A DNA stretch of 64,000 bases, from NCBI GenBank assembly GCA_002507565.1, contig MOXJ01000011.1, forward strand, positions 1 to 64,000, given 5' to 3'. The notes beneath the pieces were generated by a model. It worked only from the letters and a program-made list of their open reading frames with translations, was not told where the DNA came from and ran no database searches. Origin of the DNA: Candidatus Reconcilbacillus cellulovorans. GTDB lineage: Bacteria > Bacillota > Bacilli > Paenibacillales > Reconciliibacillaceae. The position numbers and the translations under genes were made by a program. Of this stretch, positions 18,873-28,624 are shown piece after piece (the stretch's first letter is position 1; every line of letters begins with the position of its first letter).

Positions 18873-19523
18873 TCACGCCTTCGCGCCGCCGCCGGTCCGT
18901 CCGCGCAGCGAGCGGCGCGGCAACCGCCACCGGAAATGCACGGACAGCATCCGCATGGCCACCACCGCCAAAAACAGCGCAAACAGCTGCCCCGGCGTCT
19001 CCGACCAGCCGAGCCAGACCGCGACCCCGGCCAAAATCGCCCAGAAGGCGTAAATCTCATCGTGCAGGACGAGCGGCTTGCGGCCGGCCAGCAAATCGCG
19101 AATGATCCCGCCGCCGCTGCCCGTCAAAACGGCTGCCACGATCGCCGCGCCGAGCGGCAGCCCCATCTGCACGGCGTAAAGCGCGCCCTGGATCGCGAAC
19201 GCCGACAACCCGATCGCGTCGAAAAACGACCCCCAACTTTTCCACCGATGAATCCATCGCGTCGGCACTACGAGGGTCAACGCCATGGCGGCGACGGCGA
19301 TTTTCAGATACAATCCCTGTTCCCACAGCGTCGTCACCGGCACGCCGATCAGCAAATTGCGCACGACGCCCCCGCCGAACGCGGTCACCAGCCCCAGGAC
19401 GAACACGCCCAGAACGTCGTATTCCTCTTCCATCGCCACAATCGCTCCGCTGACAGCAAAAGCGATCGTCCCGATCACGCTGAACCATTCGAACATGTCG
19501 TAGCCGAAAAAATCAAGCGGCAT
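18873..19523 (-). CDS. TRIC-like/UPF0126 membrane channel protein
   Basis: 216-residue membrane protein with two repeats of three helices: repeat 1 has FAVSGAIVAMEE and GLVTAFGGGVVRNLLIG, repeat 2 has FAIQGALYAVQ and AVLTGSGGGIIRDLLAGR. The GGG-(I/V)-(I/V)-R kink motifs are the hallmark of the UPF0126 / prokaryotic TRIC potassium channel family. Physiological role here is not shown by context. Nine bases downstream of the DUF2264 gene, so possibly cotranscribed. 18772-18872 upstream of the LacI-type gene holds nothing recognisable. Confidence 0.85.
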   Translation of the reverse strand: MPLDFFGYDMFEWFSVIGTIAFAVSGAIVAMEEEYDVLGVFVLGLVTAFGGGVVRNLLIGVPVTTLWEQGLYLKIAVAAMALTLVVPTRWIHRWKSWGSFFDAIGLSAFAIQGALYAVQMGLPLGAAIVAAVLTGSGGGIIRDLLAGRKPLVLHDEIYAFWAILAGVAVWLGWSETPGQLFALFLAVVAMRMLSVHFRWRLPRRSLRGRTGGGAKA

Positions 19524-19532
19524 CTTGAGTCG

Positions 19533-20717
19533 TTACCCCCGGAACTCCGTCATCGCCCGATCGATCGGCGCATAACCGCCCGACCAGAGCCGTTTCGACG
19601 TCCAGTCGGCCTCGCCCTGCCAGAACGGATCGTCCGGCGGCAGTCCGAGCGGTAAAAACACCGTCGCGCACAAATAAAGGCTTCCCGTCGAAATGTATCG
19701 CTCGCCGAGCCACGGCTGATGCCCGCACAGTCCGATTCGCAGCCAACCGTTCTCGTCGAAATTGCCCGGCGCCTCCAGCGTCCGCCGGATGACGGCGGTC
19801 AGCGCGCACCGCACCTGATTGGGCGCAAGCGAGGGGTCGAGCTCTCGGCGAAGCGCGGCGGCGGCCAACGCGTGGAAGGCGCCGAACCGGTACGCGATCG
19901 ACCGACCGATCGGTGGGAACGTTCCGTCCGGCGCGATCAACCGCTCCAACACCGCCGAATACCGCATCGAACGCCGTCGTTCCCTGTCGCGCATGGCCTT
20001 CCAGTCGTCGTACCGGTCGCCGACGGCATCGAGCACTTCGAGCAACAGCGGATGGATGACGAAGCTGTTATAGTAATCCCAATGAAACTCCGGGCCGTCG
20101 GAGTACGCGCCGTCGCCGACGTACCACTGGTCGTGCTGTTTCAGCGCATAGTCCACCCGCATCGGGTCCCACGCCCGCCCCATCCGGCACAGCGCAGCCT
20201 CGATCGCGGCGGCGAACAGCAACCAATTGGAGAAATGCGGTCTACGCGTACGTGTCGCCTCTAGAGCATCGGCCAAATTGCGGCGGACGCGTCCGTCCAG
20301 ATGCTCCCACAGCTCGCGCGGCGCACGGAGCACCGCTGTCGCCAGAAACGCCGCGTCGACGATCGGCTGGTCGCCTTCGGTAAAATTGACGAAGTCCGGC
20401 GAATCCGGATCGGTCGCCGCGTCGATCGCCCGGCGCGCCAAATCCGCGAACCGGCGTTGCAGACGCCCTTCCTCGCATTGCGCCGGGACCGATATGTTTT
20501 CTAGCCACGGCGCGATACCGGCAAGGACCCGCCCGAGCGCCTCCAGATGCGTATAGGCGGCGCGTCCGGCGTCGGACGCCTCGACCGGCATGCTCGCCTT
20601 CAGCTTCCGTTCCGCCAGAGCGCCGAGCACCGGCTCGGCGATACGGCACAACGTTTCGACCCAATAAGCACGATCGCCCGCTCCCACGGCGTCCCCCCCC
20701 CGCACATAACGATACAT
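19533..20717 (-). CDS. DUF2264 domain protein
   Basis: About 394 residues of the DUF2264 family, predicted (alpha/alpha)6-barrel relatives of polysaccharide-active enzymes; function not established. Conserved-looking segments: NFTEGDQPIVDAAFL, HFSNWLLFAAAIEAAL, YVGDGAYSDGPEFHWDYYNSFVIHP and the end GGYAPIDRAMTEFRG. No signal peptide. The ATG at 20717 is preferred; the frame is open to a TTG at 20807 without a ribosome binding site. There is a run of eight C at 20694-20701 near the 5' end, in frame as read. It may act on unsaturated or reducing-end sugars, by analogy only. Confidence 0.75.
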   Translation of the reverse strand: MYRYVRGGDAVGAGDRAYWVETLCRIAEPVLGALAERKLKASMPVEASDAGRAAYTHLEALGRVLAGIAPWLENISVPAQCEEGRLQRRFADLARRAIDAATDPDSPDFVNFTEGDQPIVDAAFLATAVLRAPRELWEHLDGRVRRNLADALEATRTRRPHFSNWLLFAAAIEAALCRMGRAWDPMRVDYALKQHDQWYVGDGAYSDGPEFHWDYYNSFVIHPLLLEVLDAVGDRYDDWKAMRDRERRRSMRYSAVLERLIAPDGTFPPIGRSIAYRFGAFHALAAAALRRELDPSLAPNQVRCALTAVIRRTLEAPGNFDENGWLRIGLCGHQPWLGERYISTGSLYLCATVFLPLGLPPDDPFWQGEADWTSKRLWSGGYAPIDRAMTEFRG

Positions 20718-20815
20718 GTCCCGCCGTTTTTCGTCCAGTGATTCCGAAAAAAAAACGCCCGCACCGAACGCCGGCCGGCTCAGGCCGAGTTCGGAGGAGC
20801 GGCCCAAAAACAGCC

Positions 20816-22045
20816 TTATTTGATCGTGACCTGTTCGACAACGTTCTGACGGCCCTTGAGTTCGACGGTGCGTCCGGGAATGAGGAGCGAAGGATCGCCG
20901 ACGATTTGGACGTTCGACGACACCGGATACACAGCCAGCTGCGGCGTCTGCTGCCCGTACGTCGCGTCGTACACGCTGCGCGAAATCGTGATCGTGCTCA
21001 GCTGGCCGCGGGAATTCAGCGTCGACGAGACGTAAAGCCCCGTCACCGTGAACGCCTGCTGCGAAGGCTGCGCCGGGCCGACCACTTCGATCAGGATGAC
21101 GGTATTCTGATAAAGCCGCACTTTTACCGTATCGCCGACGCGGAGATCCGCCAATGTCGCGCGCGCGCCGCCCTTAAATACGAATGTGTTCGGATCGACG
21201 TTCAGCGTGACGGTCTCGCCGCCGCGCTGCAACACCAGCTTGTTGTCCGCGATCGGCTGCGCGATCATGCCGCGGATCGTGTCCTGCGAGTCCGGCAGCT
21301 GGTTGTCCGTTCGGTCGAGCAGGGCGGCAAGTTCGGCGCGCGAAACGGGTTTGTTCGGCTTGAACGTTTTGTCGTCGTAACCGTTGATCAGTCCGCGTTC
21401 GACCGCCACCGCCACATAGCCGCGCAACGCCGGCGGAATGTCCTGCGCGTCCTTAAACGGCAGTTCGACGTTTTGTTTCGCTTCGGCTTCTTGTTCCAGA
21501 TTCAGAGCCTTGACGAGCAACACCGTCGCCCAGAGTCGATCGGCCGGTTTAAGCGGCTGCACCGCCGTTTCCGTTTCCAGGAACAGGTCGTGCTCGTACG
21601 CCACCGCGACGTAACCTGTGGCCCAGGACGGAATTTTCCCCGCGTCCTTGAACGGGATTTTCGCATCTTTTTTGGCTTGGGCCTCTTCCTCGAGCCCCAT
21701 CAACCGGACGGCGGCCGCAATCGCCTCGATGCGCGTGACCGGCTGATTCGGCTTAAACTTACGGAAACCGCCTTCTTTATAGCCGTCGAACACGCGCCGC
21801 GCCGCCAAGCTCAAAATATAGCGGGACGCCCAGTCCGCCTCGTCGAGGTCGGAAAAATTCAAATCCAGATCGCCGAAACGACCGTTGCCGAACTTAACGA
21901 CGCGCTCCTGCCGATCGTCATCGTCGTCGTTTTCCCGTCCTTTTCCTCCCTTGCCTTCCGACTTCGCCCACGCCGCCGAACTTCCCGCCGCCAGCACGAG
22001 CGCCAGACCGGCGGCCGCGAGTCTCCGCAGCCATACGCGTTTCAT
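20816..22045 (-). CDS. SLH-domain cell-surface protein
   Basis: 409 residues: signal peptide ending AWA at about residue 27, an acidic patch (ENDDDDDRQ), then three S-layer-homology repeats at roughly 60-115, 130-185 and 195-250 (the third with GLINGYDDKTFKPNKPVSRAE), which bind pyruvylated secondary wall polymer. The C-terminal ~150 residues (about 265-409) form a DUF5666-like beta domain with repeated LQRGGETVTLNVD- and VGDTVKVRLYQ-type strands. No catalytic motif; probably structural. GAGAGGTGATC precedes the ATG. Confidence 0.85.
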   Translation of the reverse strand: MKRVWLRRLAAAGLALVLAAGSSAAWAKSEGKGGKGRENDDDDDRQERVVKFGNGRFGDLDLNFSDLDEADWASRYILSLAARRVFDGYKEGGFRKFKPNQPVTRIEAIAAAVRLMGLEEEAQAKKDAKIPFKDAGKIPSWATGYVAVAYEHDLFLETETAVQPLKPADRLWATVLLVKALNLEQEAEAKQNVELPFKDAQDIPPALRGYVAVAVERGLINGYDDKTFKPNKPVSRAELAALLDRTDNQLPDSQDTIRGMIAQPIADNKLVLQRGGETVTLNVDPNTFVFKGGARATLADLRVGDTVKVRLYQNTVILIEVVGPAQPSQQAFTVTGLYVSSTLNSRGQLSTITISRSVYDATYGQQTPQLAVYPVSSNVQIVGDPSLLIPGRTVELKGRQNVVEQVTIK

Positions 22046-22135
22046 GGACGATCACCTCTCGACGGATCATGATTTTTCCTCCGTCACATAAATTCGACGG
22101 ATCGGTCCGGTTTAAGGGGGGGGCGAAGCGGCGGT

Positions 22136-22164
22136 TTTCAAATTTTGTTGTTTTCCTTTATAAT
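22136..22164 (+). promoter_or_regulatory. Probable promoter of the GGDEF-EAL gene
   Basis: TTTCAA (22136-22141) and a consensus TATAAT (22159-22164) with a 17-base spacer, about 45 bases before the coding start. The -35 is weak. The rest of 22046-22210 holds the divergent SLH-gene 5' region and a run of eight G. Confidence 0.5.
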
Positions 22165-22210
22165 AATTTTTAGCAGCCCTTCAGCGTTCATCCGCAACGG
22201 GAGATGACGT

Positions 22211-24448
22211 ATGAAACGTCCCGCCATGAAAAAGAAGCTATGGGTCGTCGGCGTCCTGTCCGTTTTGCCGGTTTTGGCGATCGGTGCCCTGTTGTTCTAC
22301 CGCATCGACAGGGAGATGGCGGCCGAGCGCCGCCAACAACAAGCGATTCGTTATATCGGTCAGACCGTTGCGCTGGCGGAGCGAATATATCAGCAAGGGC
22401 GTTTGTTCCACGCCCTATCGGAAAGGGATCCGAACGCCCGCAGCGTGCTTGCCGAGGAACAAGTCCGGACGGAACAGGCGATCGTCGAAATCGAGAAGCT
22501 TCACCGCATGCTTCCGCTCGCCCCCGAGACGATAAAACGGTGGAATTTTGTTTTTTCTTTAATCCAGGATTTGAAAAATCGCTCTCAAACGATGTCTGTG
22601 GATGAAATCGACCGCTTTGTCTTTTTGGTAGAAAGGCATCTTTTTTTGCTTGGAAACGAGACGGCCATGACGATCGGCGTCGGAGCCGAACGGTTTTTCG
22701 AACGCAGTCGGCAGCTCGGATTCGTGTTGGAAGACGTGCCGGTTCTGTTGGAATATTTCCGCCAGTTCGCATCGGGAATGCCGGTTTCCGCGGAATCAGT
22801 GGTTTTATCTCTGGAGACAGCGAAATCTCGCTTTCCTCTGGAAAATCGGACGGCCGCTTTTTATTTTGCCGAGATTGAGCGTTTCGCCGACGCCGTTCGG
22901 CGCCCGTCAGAACCCGGCGCGCGCGCCGCTTTGACCGACGCGGCGGCCAAAGCGGTTTTCCGCCTTTCCGCAAACGTGCTTGCGGAATTGGAAAGCGATC
23001 TTGCACGAAGCCTGGAACGTCTGGCGGTTTATCGGACCGGCATTGCCGTCGCGACGACCGCGGCGATTGCGTTGGAAATTTGGGTTTTCGGGAAATTTTA
23101 CCGATCGGTGTCTGCCTCCGTCGCCGCGCTTCAACACGCCGAACGACAGGCTTATTTCGATCCGCTGACCGAATTGCCGAACCGCCAGATGATCAGCCGG
23201 ATCTGGCAGGAAAAGAAAAGGACTTCCGAATCCCGAGGGCATTCGACGGCAATCCTGTTTCTGGATCTCGACCGGTTCAAAAACATCAACGACACGTTCG
23301 GCCACCGCGCCGGAGACGAACTGGTCAAGGCGACGGCCGATCGCATGAAAGCTTGTCTGCGCGACGGCGATCACGTCTGCCGCATCGGCGGCGACGAGTT
23401 TCTGCTCATCGTAGCGGACGTTGCCGGCGAGTCCGACGCCAGAACGTTCGCGGAGCGGCTGCTGGGCGAAATTTCCCGTCCGTTCGCCGTCGGCGAACAC
23501 GAGCTCGTCGTGTCGGCCAGTATCGGCATCAGCCTTTATCCCCGCGACGGCGAAGAGCTCGACCTGCTCATCCACCGCGCCGACGCCGCCATGTATCAGG
23601 CCAAGCGGCGCGGGCGCAACGGATACTGCTTTTTCCGGCCGGAAATGAACGAGGAAGCGCGCAAACGGCTTTGGACCGAGCTCAACCTAAGAAAAGGCAT
23701 GGAACGCGGCGAATTTGTGCTGTACTATCAGCCGCGGATCGAACTGTCGGAAGGAACGTTGACGGGAATGGAAGCGCTGCTTCGCTGGAAGACGGTCGAG
23801 CGGGGCATCGTAACGCCGATGGAATTTTTGGACGTCGCCGAGGAGACGGGATTCATCGTGCCGCTCGGAGAATGGATTTTGCGCACCGCCTGCCGGCAAG
23901 TCGAGCAATGGCGGGCCGAATACGGGACGGATATCCCGGTCTCCGTCAACATTTCGTCGATTCAGTTTCAACGGGATGATTTCGTTGGAACCGTCGAAGC
24001 CGTGTTGCGCGAAACGTCGATCGCGCCGCACTGTCTCGAGCTCGAATTGCGGGAGAGCGCCATGATGCCCGACGCCGATGCCGCAGCGGCCAAACTGCGC
24101 CGCCTGAAGGATCTCGGCGTCCGCATCGCCATCGACGACTTCGGAACAGGCTTTTCGTCGCTGCAAGATTTAAAACGTTTTCCGATCGATCGTCTGAAAA
24201 TCGACCGTTCGTTCATCAAAGACGTCCCGCACGGGCCGAAAGACACGGCGATCACGAAAACGATCATTGCGCTCGGCCGCCGGCTGAATCTAAGGACCGT
24301 AGCCGAAGGCGTCGAAACCGACGACCAGCTTTCCTTCCTGCAAGTGCGCAAATGTAACGAAGCGCAGGGCAACTTCATCTGCCCGCCGCTTGCGCCGGAA
24401 TCGGTCGCGAACTGGCTCCGGCAAGGGTCGACGCTCCGCGCGACTTAA
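22211..24448 (+). CDS. Membrane-bound GGDEF-EAL cyclic-di-GMP protein
   Basis: 745 residues. A membrane segment at about residues 12-30, a ~240-residue extracytoplasmic sensor region, a second membrane segment at about 275-295, then GGDEF at about 320-480 and EAL at about 490-735. The GGDEF site RIGGDEFLLIVAD is intact, as is the inhibitory RxxD site five residues before it (RDGD). In the EAL domain the EALLRW, NISSIQF, ELRESAM, IDDFGTGFSSL, KIDRSF, AEGVET and QG positions all look conserved, so both diguanylate cyclase and phosphodiesterase activity are possible. No linked signalling partner. Confidence 0.92.
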   Translation: MKRPAMKKKLWVVGVLSVLPVLAIGALLFYRIDREMAAERRQQQAIRYIGQTVALAERIYQQGRLFHALSERDPNARSVLAEEQVRTEQAIVEIEKLHRMLPLAPETIKRWNFVFSLIQDLKNRSQTMSVDEIDRFVFLVERHLFLLGNETAMTIGVGAERFFERSRQLGFVLEDVPVLLEYFRQFASGMPVSAESVVLSLETAKSRFPLENRTAAFYFAEIERFADAVRRPSEPGARAALTDAAAKAVFRLSANVLAELESDLARSLERLAVYRTGIAVATTAAIALEIWVFGKFYRSVSASVAALQHAERQAYFDPLTELPNRQMISRIWQEKKRTSESRGHSTAILFLDLDRFKNINDTFGHRAGDELVKATADRMKACLRDGDHVCRIGGDEFLLIVADVAGESDARTFAERLLGEISRPFAVGEHELVVSASIGISLYPRDGEELDLLIHRADAAMYQAKRRGRNGYCFFRPEMNEEARKRLWTELNLRKGMERGEFVLYYQPRIELSEGTLTGMEALLRWKTVERGIVTPMEFLDVAEETGFIVPLGEWILRTACRQVEQWRAEYGTDIPVSVNISSIQFQRDDFVGTVEAVLRETSIAPHCLELELRESAMMPDADAAAAKLRRLKDLGVRIAIDDFGTGFSSLQDLKRFPIDRLKIDRSFIKDVPHGPKDTAITKTIIALGRRLNLRTVAEGVETDDQLSFLQVRKCNEAQGNFICPPLAPESVANWLRQGSTLRAT

Positions 24449-24519
24449 AGCCCGATGGCCCCGCGACGGCGAACCCGGGCCGACTTTCCGGCGGCACCGG
24501 GCCGAGAGCGGCCGGCCGT

Positions 24520-25239
24520 TCACGCGCCGCCGCCCGGCAGTTCCGCCCCAACCACGCCTTCGACCGACAGCAGTTCTGCGGTCAGCTGCTCCGGCCGCCA
24601 AGCGTTTTTGACCTTGACTTTCACCAGCATGTGGGCGACCTCGATATCCGCTTCATCGTCGCTTTCGACCGTCAGTTTCGAAATCTGCACGCCCGATCCG
24701 GCAAACAGCGCCACGACGCCGCTCAAAGCGGGCGTTCCGCGCCGAAAACGAACGATCACTTCGCGTTCCTTTTTGGCTTGAGAAAATATTTTTTCTAATT
24801 TATTTAAAAAAAACAGGCTGATGACCGCTAGCACGGTCGACACGACCGCCCCATAGTAGAAGCCCGCCCCGGCCGCAAGGCCGATCGCCGCGACGACCCA
24901 AAGCGAAGCGGCGGTCGTCAGTCCGGAAATCGTGAACCCGGTGCGCAAAATCGTGCCCGCGCCGAGAAAACCGATGCCGCTGATCACTTGGGCCGCCAGC
25001 CGCGCGGGGTCCATCTGCACGTTCGGCTCCGCCGCGAACTGGGAAAAACCGTATTCCGACAACAGCATGACGACCGCCGAGCCGAGACAGACGAGAATGT
25101 GCGTCCGAAAACCCGCGGGATGGCCGCCCCATTCCCGCTCGAAGCCGATCAGCCCGCCCAGCGCGAGCGCCAGCACCAGGCGGAACGTCATTTCCGCGTA
25201 ACCGATGTGCCACACGTCGGACAAACCGATATCGGACAA
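24520..25239 (-). CDS. MgtC/SapB family membrane protein (second copy)
   Basis: 239 residues, very like the MgtC-like protein at 17106: GGLIGFEREWGGHPAGFRTH, AAEPNVQMDPARLAAQVISG, GIGFLGAGTILR, SGLTTAASLWVV. About four to five helices in the first 145 residues and a soluble C-terminal domain with Val/Lys-rich strands. Lies 19 bases after the CheX-like gene on the same strand, so likely cotranscribed. Converges on the GGDEF-EAL gene (71-base gap with nothing clear in it). Function in Mg2+ homeostasis or membrane potential is by family analogy. Confidence 0.87.
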   Translation of the reverse strand: MSDIGLSDVWHIGYAEMTFRLVLALALGGLIGFEREWGGHPAGFRTHILVCLGSAVVMLLSEYGFSQFAAEPNVQMDPARLAAQVISGIGFLGAGTILRTGFTISGLTTAASLWVVAAIGLAAGAGFYYGAVVSTVLAVISLFFLNKLEKIFSQAKKEREVIVRFRRGTPALSGVVALFAGSGVQISKLTVESDDEADIEVAHMLVKVKVKNAWRPEQLTAELLSVEGVVGAELPGGGA

Positions 25240-25258
25240 GGCCGATCCCCCGCCTTTT

Positions 25259-25720
25259 TCACGCGTATAAGCGCACGAAAATCTCGATCTCGCCCATCGA
25301 TTCGACGCGGAGAAACGCCGAATACGCCTGCTGTCCCGGCACTTCCGGCGCGTCTCCGGGCGAAAGCAGTCGGGGCGGTTCCAGATTGACGGACCGGCCC
25401 TGGTTCGACAGCGACACGCAGGCGTTGCCGCAAATCATGTTGCCGAGTTCCGAAATCGCGCTTTTGCCCATGTCGTCGAGACCTGACAACTCCCATCCGC
25501 CCATCATCGCCGACGCCAGCCGAAGCGCCACCTCTTCGCGCAAGCCAAGCACGACGTCGCCGGTGAGTTCGCCGACAAAGCCGACGACGACGCGAAACCG
25601 GTCGGCCGCCTCCGCCGACGGCCTGTCCGCCGTCCGAGCAACGTTCGGCCGCACCTGTATCACCTGTTCGATCACCATGCAGGCGGATTCGACAAAAGGC
25701 CGGATCACGTCTTCTGCCAC
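25259..25720 (-). CDS. CheX-like chemotaxis phosphatase
   Basis: 153-residue CheC/CheX-family protein; the catalytic-type motif ExxN is seen in SAISELGNMICGNAC (Glu and Asn), after a hydrophobic GELTGDVVLGL strand. CheX dephosphorylates CheY-P in chemotaxis, acting as a cytosolic dimer. No other chemotaxis gene is adjacent, but a chemoreceptor lies at 46625-48328. Start at ATG 25720 preceded by GGGGATGACGC. Confidence 0.85.
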   Translation of the reverse strand: MAEDVIRPFVESACMVIEQVIQVRPNVARTADRPSAEAADRFRVVVGFVGELTGDVVLGLREEVALRLASAMMGGWELSGLDDMGKSAISELGNMICGNACVSLSNQGRSVNLEPPRLLSPGDAPEVPGQQAYSAFLRVESMGEIEIFVRLYA

Positions 25721-25820
25721 GCGTCATCCCCTCGCCGTAACCCGAACCGGTTATGCAATCGGTTATAGACAAGATTATACCATTGAGTCGACGGCGTGCG
25801 ACAGTTTTTTTCGTCACGAT

Positions 25821-25856
25821 AAAAAAGCCTTCCCGCTCCTTGAGCGGAAAGGCCTT
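25821..25856 (-). terminator. Rho-independent terminator of the binding-protein gene
   Basis: On the minus strand a stem CCTTTCCGCTC / GAGCGGGAAGG with a 3-base loop is followed by a run of six T, just 12 bases after the stop of the gene at 25868. Confidence 0.85.
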
Positions 25857-25867
25857 CTCCCTCCTCG

Positions 25868-27616
25868 TCAGCGCTGGCTCACTTTCGCGTACCAGTCGTT
25901 GACTTCTTTCGTGATCTGCTCGCCGCCGGACTTGAGCCAGTTCTGCACCATCGTGTCGAACGCCTCAAGCGGCGCCTGGCCGTAGATGATCTTGTTGTAG
26001 GTTTCGTTGAGCAGCTTGTTGAGCAGCTCGTTCTTGCTCGCCATCGTGTCGGTGATCGGACCGGTGTAATAGTTTTTGTAGACGGCGTCCTTATAATCCA
26101 TGACGACTTTCATTGCGTAAATGTTCTGCGGCTTGCGGCTGGCGATTTCCGCCTTTTCGTACGGCGTCTCCGGCTTGCCGCCGTTTGCGACTTTGACGAG
26201 CGCGTCGGCGTACAACGTCGGAATACGCGCGCCTTCGTACGTGATCGTGTAGAACAGCGGGTTCGGCAGCGAGTTGTTCAGATCGACGCCGGGGAACAGC
26301 TCGGGATATTTTTTCGCCTCCGTATTGGACCGGATGACGGTGCCGTCCGGCGCGATCGCGTAGTCGTAACCTTTGGCGAAACCGTATTCGAATTCGCTGC
26401 CCGGCTTCGGGTTCGCCGTGTTTTCAAAGAACCAGTTGTAATACAGCAGCACGGCTTCCGGATGTTTCGCGTCCTTGTTGATGAACAGATAGCCGTTGAC
26501 CGGCGGGTTGCCGCCCGCGGCGCCGCGTTTGCCGTCGGGTCCGGCCGGCAGCGGGTACGCCTTGTATTCGGCGGTCGGCACGTTTTTCTCGAGGTCGCCG
26601 AACGGCCAGGCCGGCAGCCAGTTGCGGCCGACGATCATGCCCGCGCGTCCGCTCGTGAAATATTCCGCGCCCTGCACTTCGTCTTTCATTGCGGCGTCCT
26701 GCGGAATATACCCTTTTTCCATCCATCTGCGGAGCGTCGCCAGCGCCTGTTTGGCGGCCGGATTGATCGAGCCGTGTTCCAACTTGCCGTTCACCAAGTT
26801 CCATTGCCCCGGCATCGTACCGTAGGCGCCGAACAGAAAACCGATGTCGGTCATCCAGTTGTTGAAGCCGTTCTTGAAACCGACGGCCAGACCCCACGTG
26901 TCCTTTTTGCCGTTGCCGTCCGGGTCGCCGTTGACGAAGGCGTCCATCACTTTTTCCATTTCGTCGATTGTCTCGGGCGCCTTCAGGTTCAGTTTTTTGA
27001 GCCAGTCTTCCCGGATCCACAGCACGTGGTTGTCGTTGTAGGCGTAGTCGAGAATCGGCAGCGCCATTTTCTTGCCGTTGCGCGTGATCGGATACCAGAT
27101 CGTCGGATCGAGCTCCAAGCCCTTTTTATATTCGGGGTGGGCGTATTTTTCGACCAGTTCGTCGACCGCCATGAACTGGCCGGAGTCGATCAAGAGATGG
27201 ACGGTTTCCATGTCACCGCGGTAGGCGACGACGTCCGGCATTTTTTCGCCGGAAGACAGCATCAGCCGCAGCTTCGTCTTATAAGCGTCGTTGGTGTTGG
27301 TGACGACCCAGTTGTACTTGATGTCGATGCCGAGTCGTTCCTTGATCAGCCGGGTATGGACGTTGTCCTCGATCGTCTCGCCTTGCTTGAAAATGGCAGC
27401 GTTCGCGTTGAGCCCCGCCACCGTGGTCAGCGTGATCGCGGGATCGTACTTAAACGTTGCTTTGGCGATGGCGTCGGCCGAAGGCGCGTTGCCCTGCCCC
27501 GAACTCGATTGCGCCGGACTCGACTGCGCCTGTCCGCCGCTTTCCCCGGACTTGCCGCAGGCGACCGGCCCGAGCGCGAGCGCCGCGACCATGACTGCGG
27601 TCAACCATCGTTTCAT
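25868..27616 (-). CDS. Solute-binding protein of LipO/YtcQ type
   Basis: Large (582-residue) carbohydrate-type binding lipoprotein of the kind paired with LplB and YtcP permeases. Signal peptide at residues 1-20 with an atypical lipobox GPVAC, then a Gln/Ser-rich linker. Mature domain begins near residue 50 (FKYDPAITLTTV) and ends with QWYAK-type helix VQNWLKSGGEQITKEVNDWY. It is the last gene of the operon (permeases first), with a 113-base gap before it. Ligand unknown; oligosaccharide by family. Followed by a terminator. Confidence 0.88.
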   Translation of the reverse strand: MKRWLTAVMVAALALGPVACGKSGESGGQAQSSPAQSSSGQGNAPSADAIAKATFKYDPAITLTTVAGLNANAAIFKQGETIEDNVHTRLIKERLGIDIKYNWVVTNTNDAYKTKLRLMLSSGEKMPDVVAYRGDMETVHLLIDSGQFMAVDELVEKYAHPEYKKGLELDPTIWYPITRNGKKMALPILDYAYNDNHVLWIREDWLKKLNLKAPETIDEMEKVMDAFVNGDPDGNGKKDTWGLAVGFKNGFNNWMTDIGFLFGAYGTMPGQWNLVNGKLEHGSINPAAKQALATLRRWMEKGYIPQDAAMKDEVQGAEYFTSGRAGMIVGRNWLPAWPFGDLEKNVPTAEYKAYPLPAGPDGKRGAAGGNPPVNGYLFINKDAKHPEAVLLYYNWFFENTANPKPGSEFEYGFAKGYDYAIAPDGTVIRSNTEAKKYPELFPGVDLNNSLPNPLFYTITYEGARIPTLYADALVKVANGGKPETPYEKAEIASRKPQNIYAMKVVMDYKDAVYKNYYTGPITDTMASKNELLNKLLNETYNKIIYGQAPLEAFDTMVQNWLKSGGEQITKEVNDWYAKVSQR

Positions 27617-27729
27617 CTCGGTTCATCCCCCTGTTGTAGATTGCGTTTTCAATATACAATAAAGAGATCGACTGAATAAATACCCTTTAATTTTGATCTA
27701 TGCCTTTCCCTTTACTCTTTGACGACGGT

Positions 27730-28608
27730 TCACTCCTTGACGGCGCCGAGCACGATGCCTTTGACGAAATATTTCTGAAGAAAAGGATAGACGAGCAAAA
27801 TCGGCAGCGTACCGATGAAGATCTGCGCGGCCTTCACCGTGCGCTGGGAAATATTTTTCAGCTCGTTGACGTCCAAGTCGACCTTGTTGAAATCTTGCTG
27901 GACGATGATCGTCTGCAAAAACGTCGACAGCGGGTACTTCCGATAATCCGAAATATACAGCAGTCCGTCGAACCACGAGTTCCAGTGGAACACCATCGTG
28001 AAGAGCGTGATCGTCGCGACGGCGGGCAGCGAGACGGGCAGGTAAATCGTCGCCAGCGTGCGGAAATGGCCGCTGCCGTCGATGAGCGCCGCTTCTTCCA
28101 ATTCGCGCGGCACGGTGCGGAAAAAGTTCATCAAGAGTACCATGTTGAAGACGTTGACCGCGACCGGGAGCACGAGCGCCCAAATGGAGTTCATGAGGCC
28201 GATGCCGCGGATCAGCATGTACATCGGCACGATGCCGCCGTTAAACAGCATCGTGAACACGAAAAACCACGCGTACGCCACGCGGCTGGAAAAGCCGTGT
28301 GCGTCCTTCGACAGCGCATACGCCGCCAGCGTCATCACCGTCATCGACACCGCGGTGCCGAGCAGCGTCCGCTCGACGCCGACGACCAGCGCATTGATGA
28401 AATTGGGGTTGCCGATCGTTTTGCGATACGCTTCCCAGTTGAAATCGATCGGCACGAGGCCGACGAGGTTGGCGTTCGCCGCTGCGCTGCCGCTGAAACT
28501 GACCGCGAGAATGTGAACGAACGGCAGCAGGCACGATAGGCTGACGACCGTCAGCAACGCGTAGTTGATCGCCTCGAACAGCCGGTATCCGGAAGTGCGG
28601 TAGTACAT
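27730..28608 (-). CDS. Carbohydrate ABC permease, YtcP type
   Basis: 292-residue CUT1-family permease with six membrane segments (the first at about residues 14-36). EAA loop: LEEAALIDGSGHFRTL then LPVSLPAVAT. C-terminal FLQKYFVKGIVLGAVKE is the typical ending of YtcP-type proteins. Forms the importer with the LplB-type permease encoded 16 bases upstream; the ATPase is not encoded here, as usual for these systems that share MsmK-like ATPases. Confidence 0.92.
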   Translation of the reverse strand: MYYRTSGYRLFEAINYALLTVVSLSCLLPFVHILAVSFSGSAAANANLVGLVPIDFNWEAYRKTIGNPNFINALVVGVERTLLGTAVSMTVMTLAAYALSKDAHGFSSRVAYAWFFVFTMLFNGGIVPMYMLIRGIGLMNSIWALVLPVAVNVFNMVLLMNFFRTVPRELEEAALIDGSGHFRTLATIYLPVSLPAVATITLFTMVFHWNSWFDGLLYISDYRKYPLSTFLQTIIVQQDFNKVDLDVNELKNISQRTVKAAQIFIGTLPILLVYPFLQKYFVKGIVLGAVKE

Positions 28609-28624
28609 GTTGCGCTCCCCGCCG

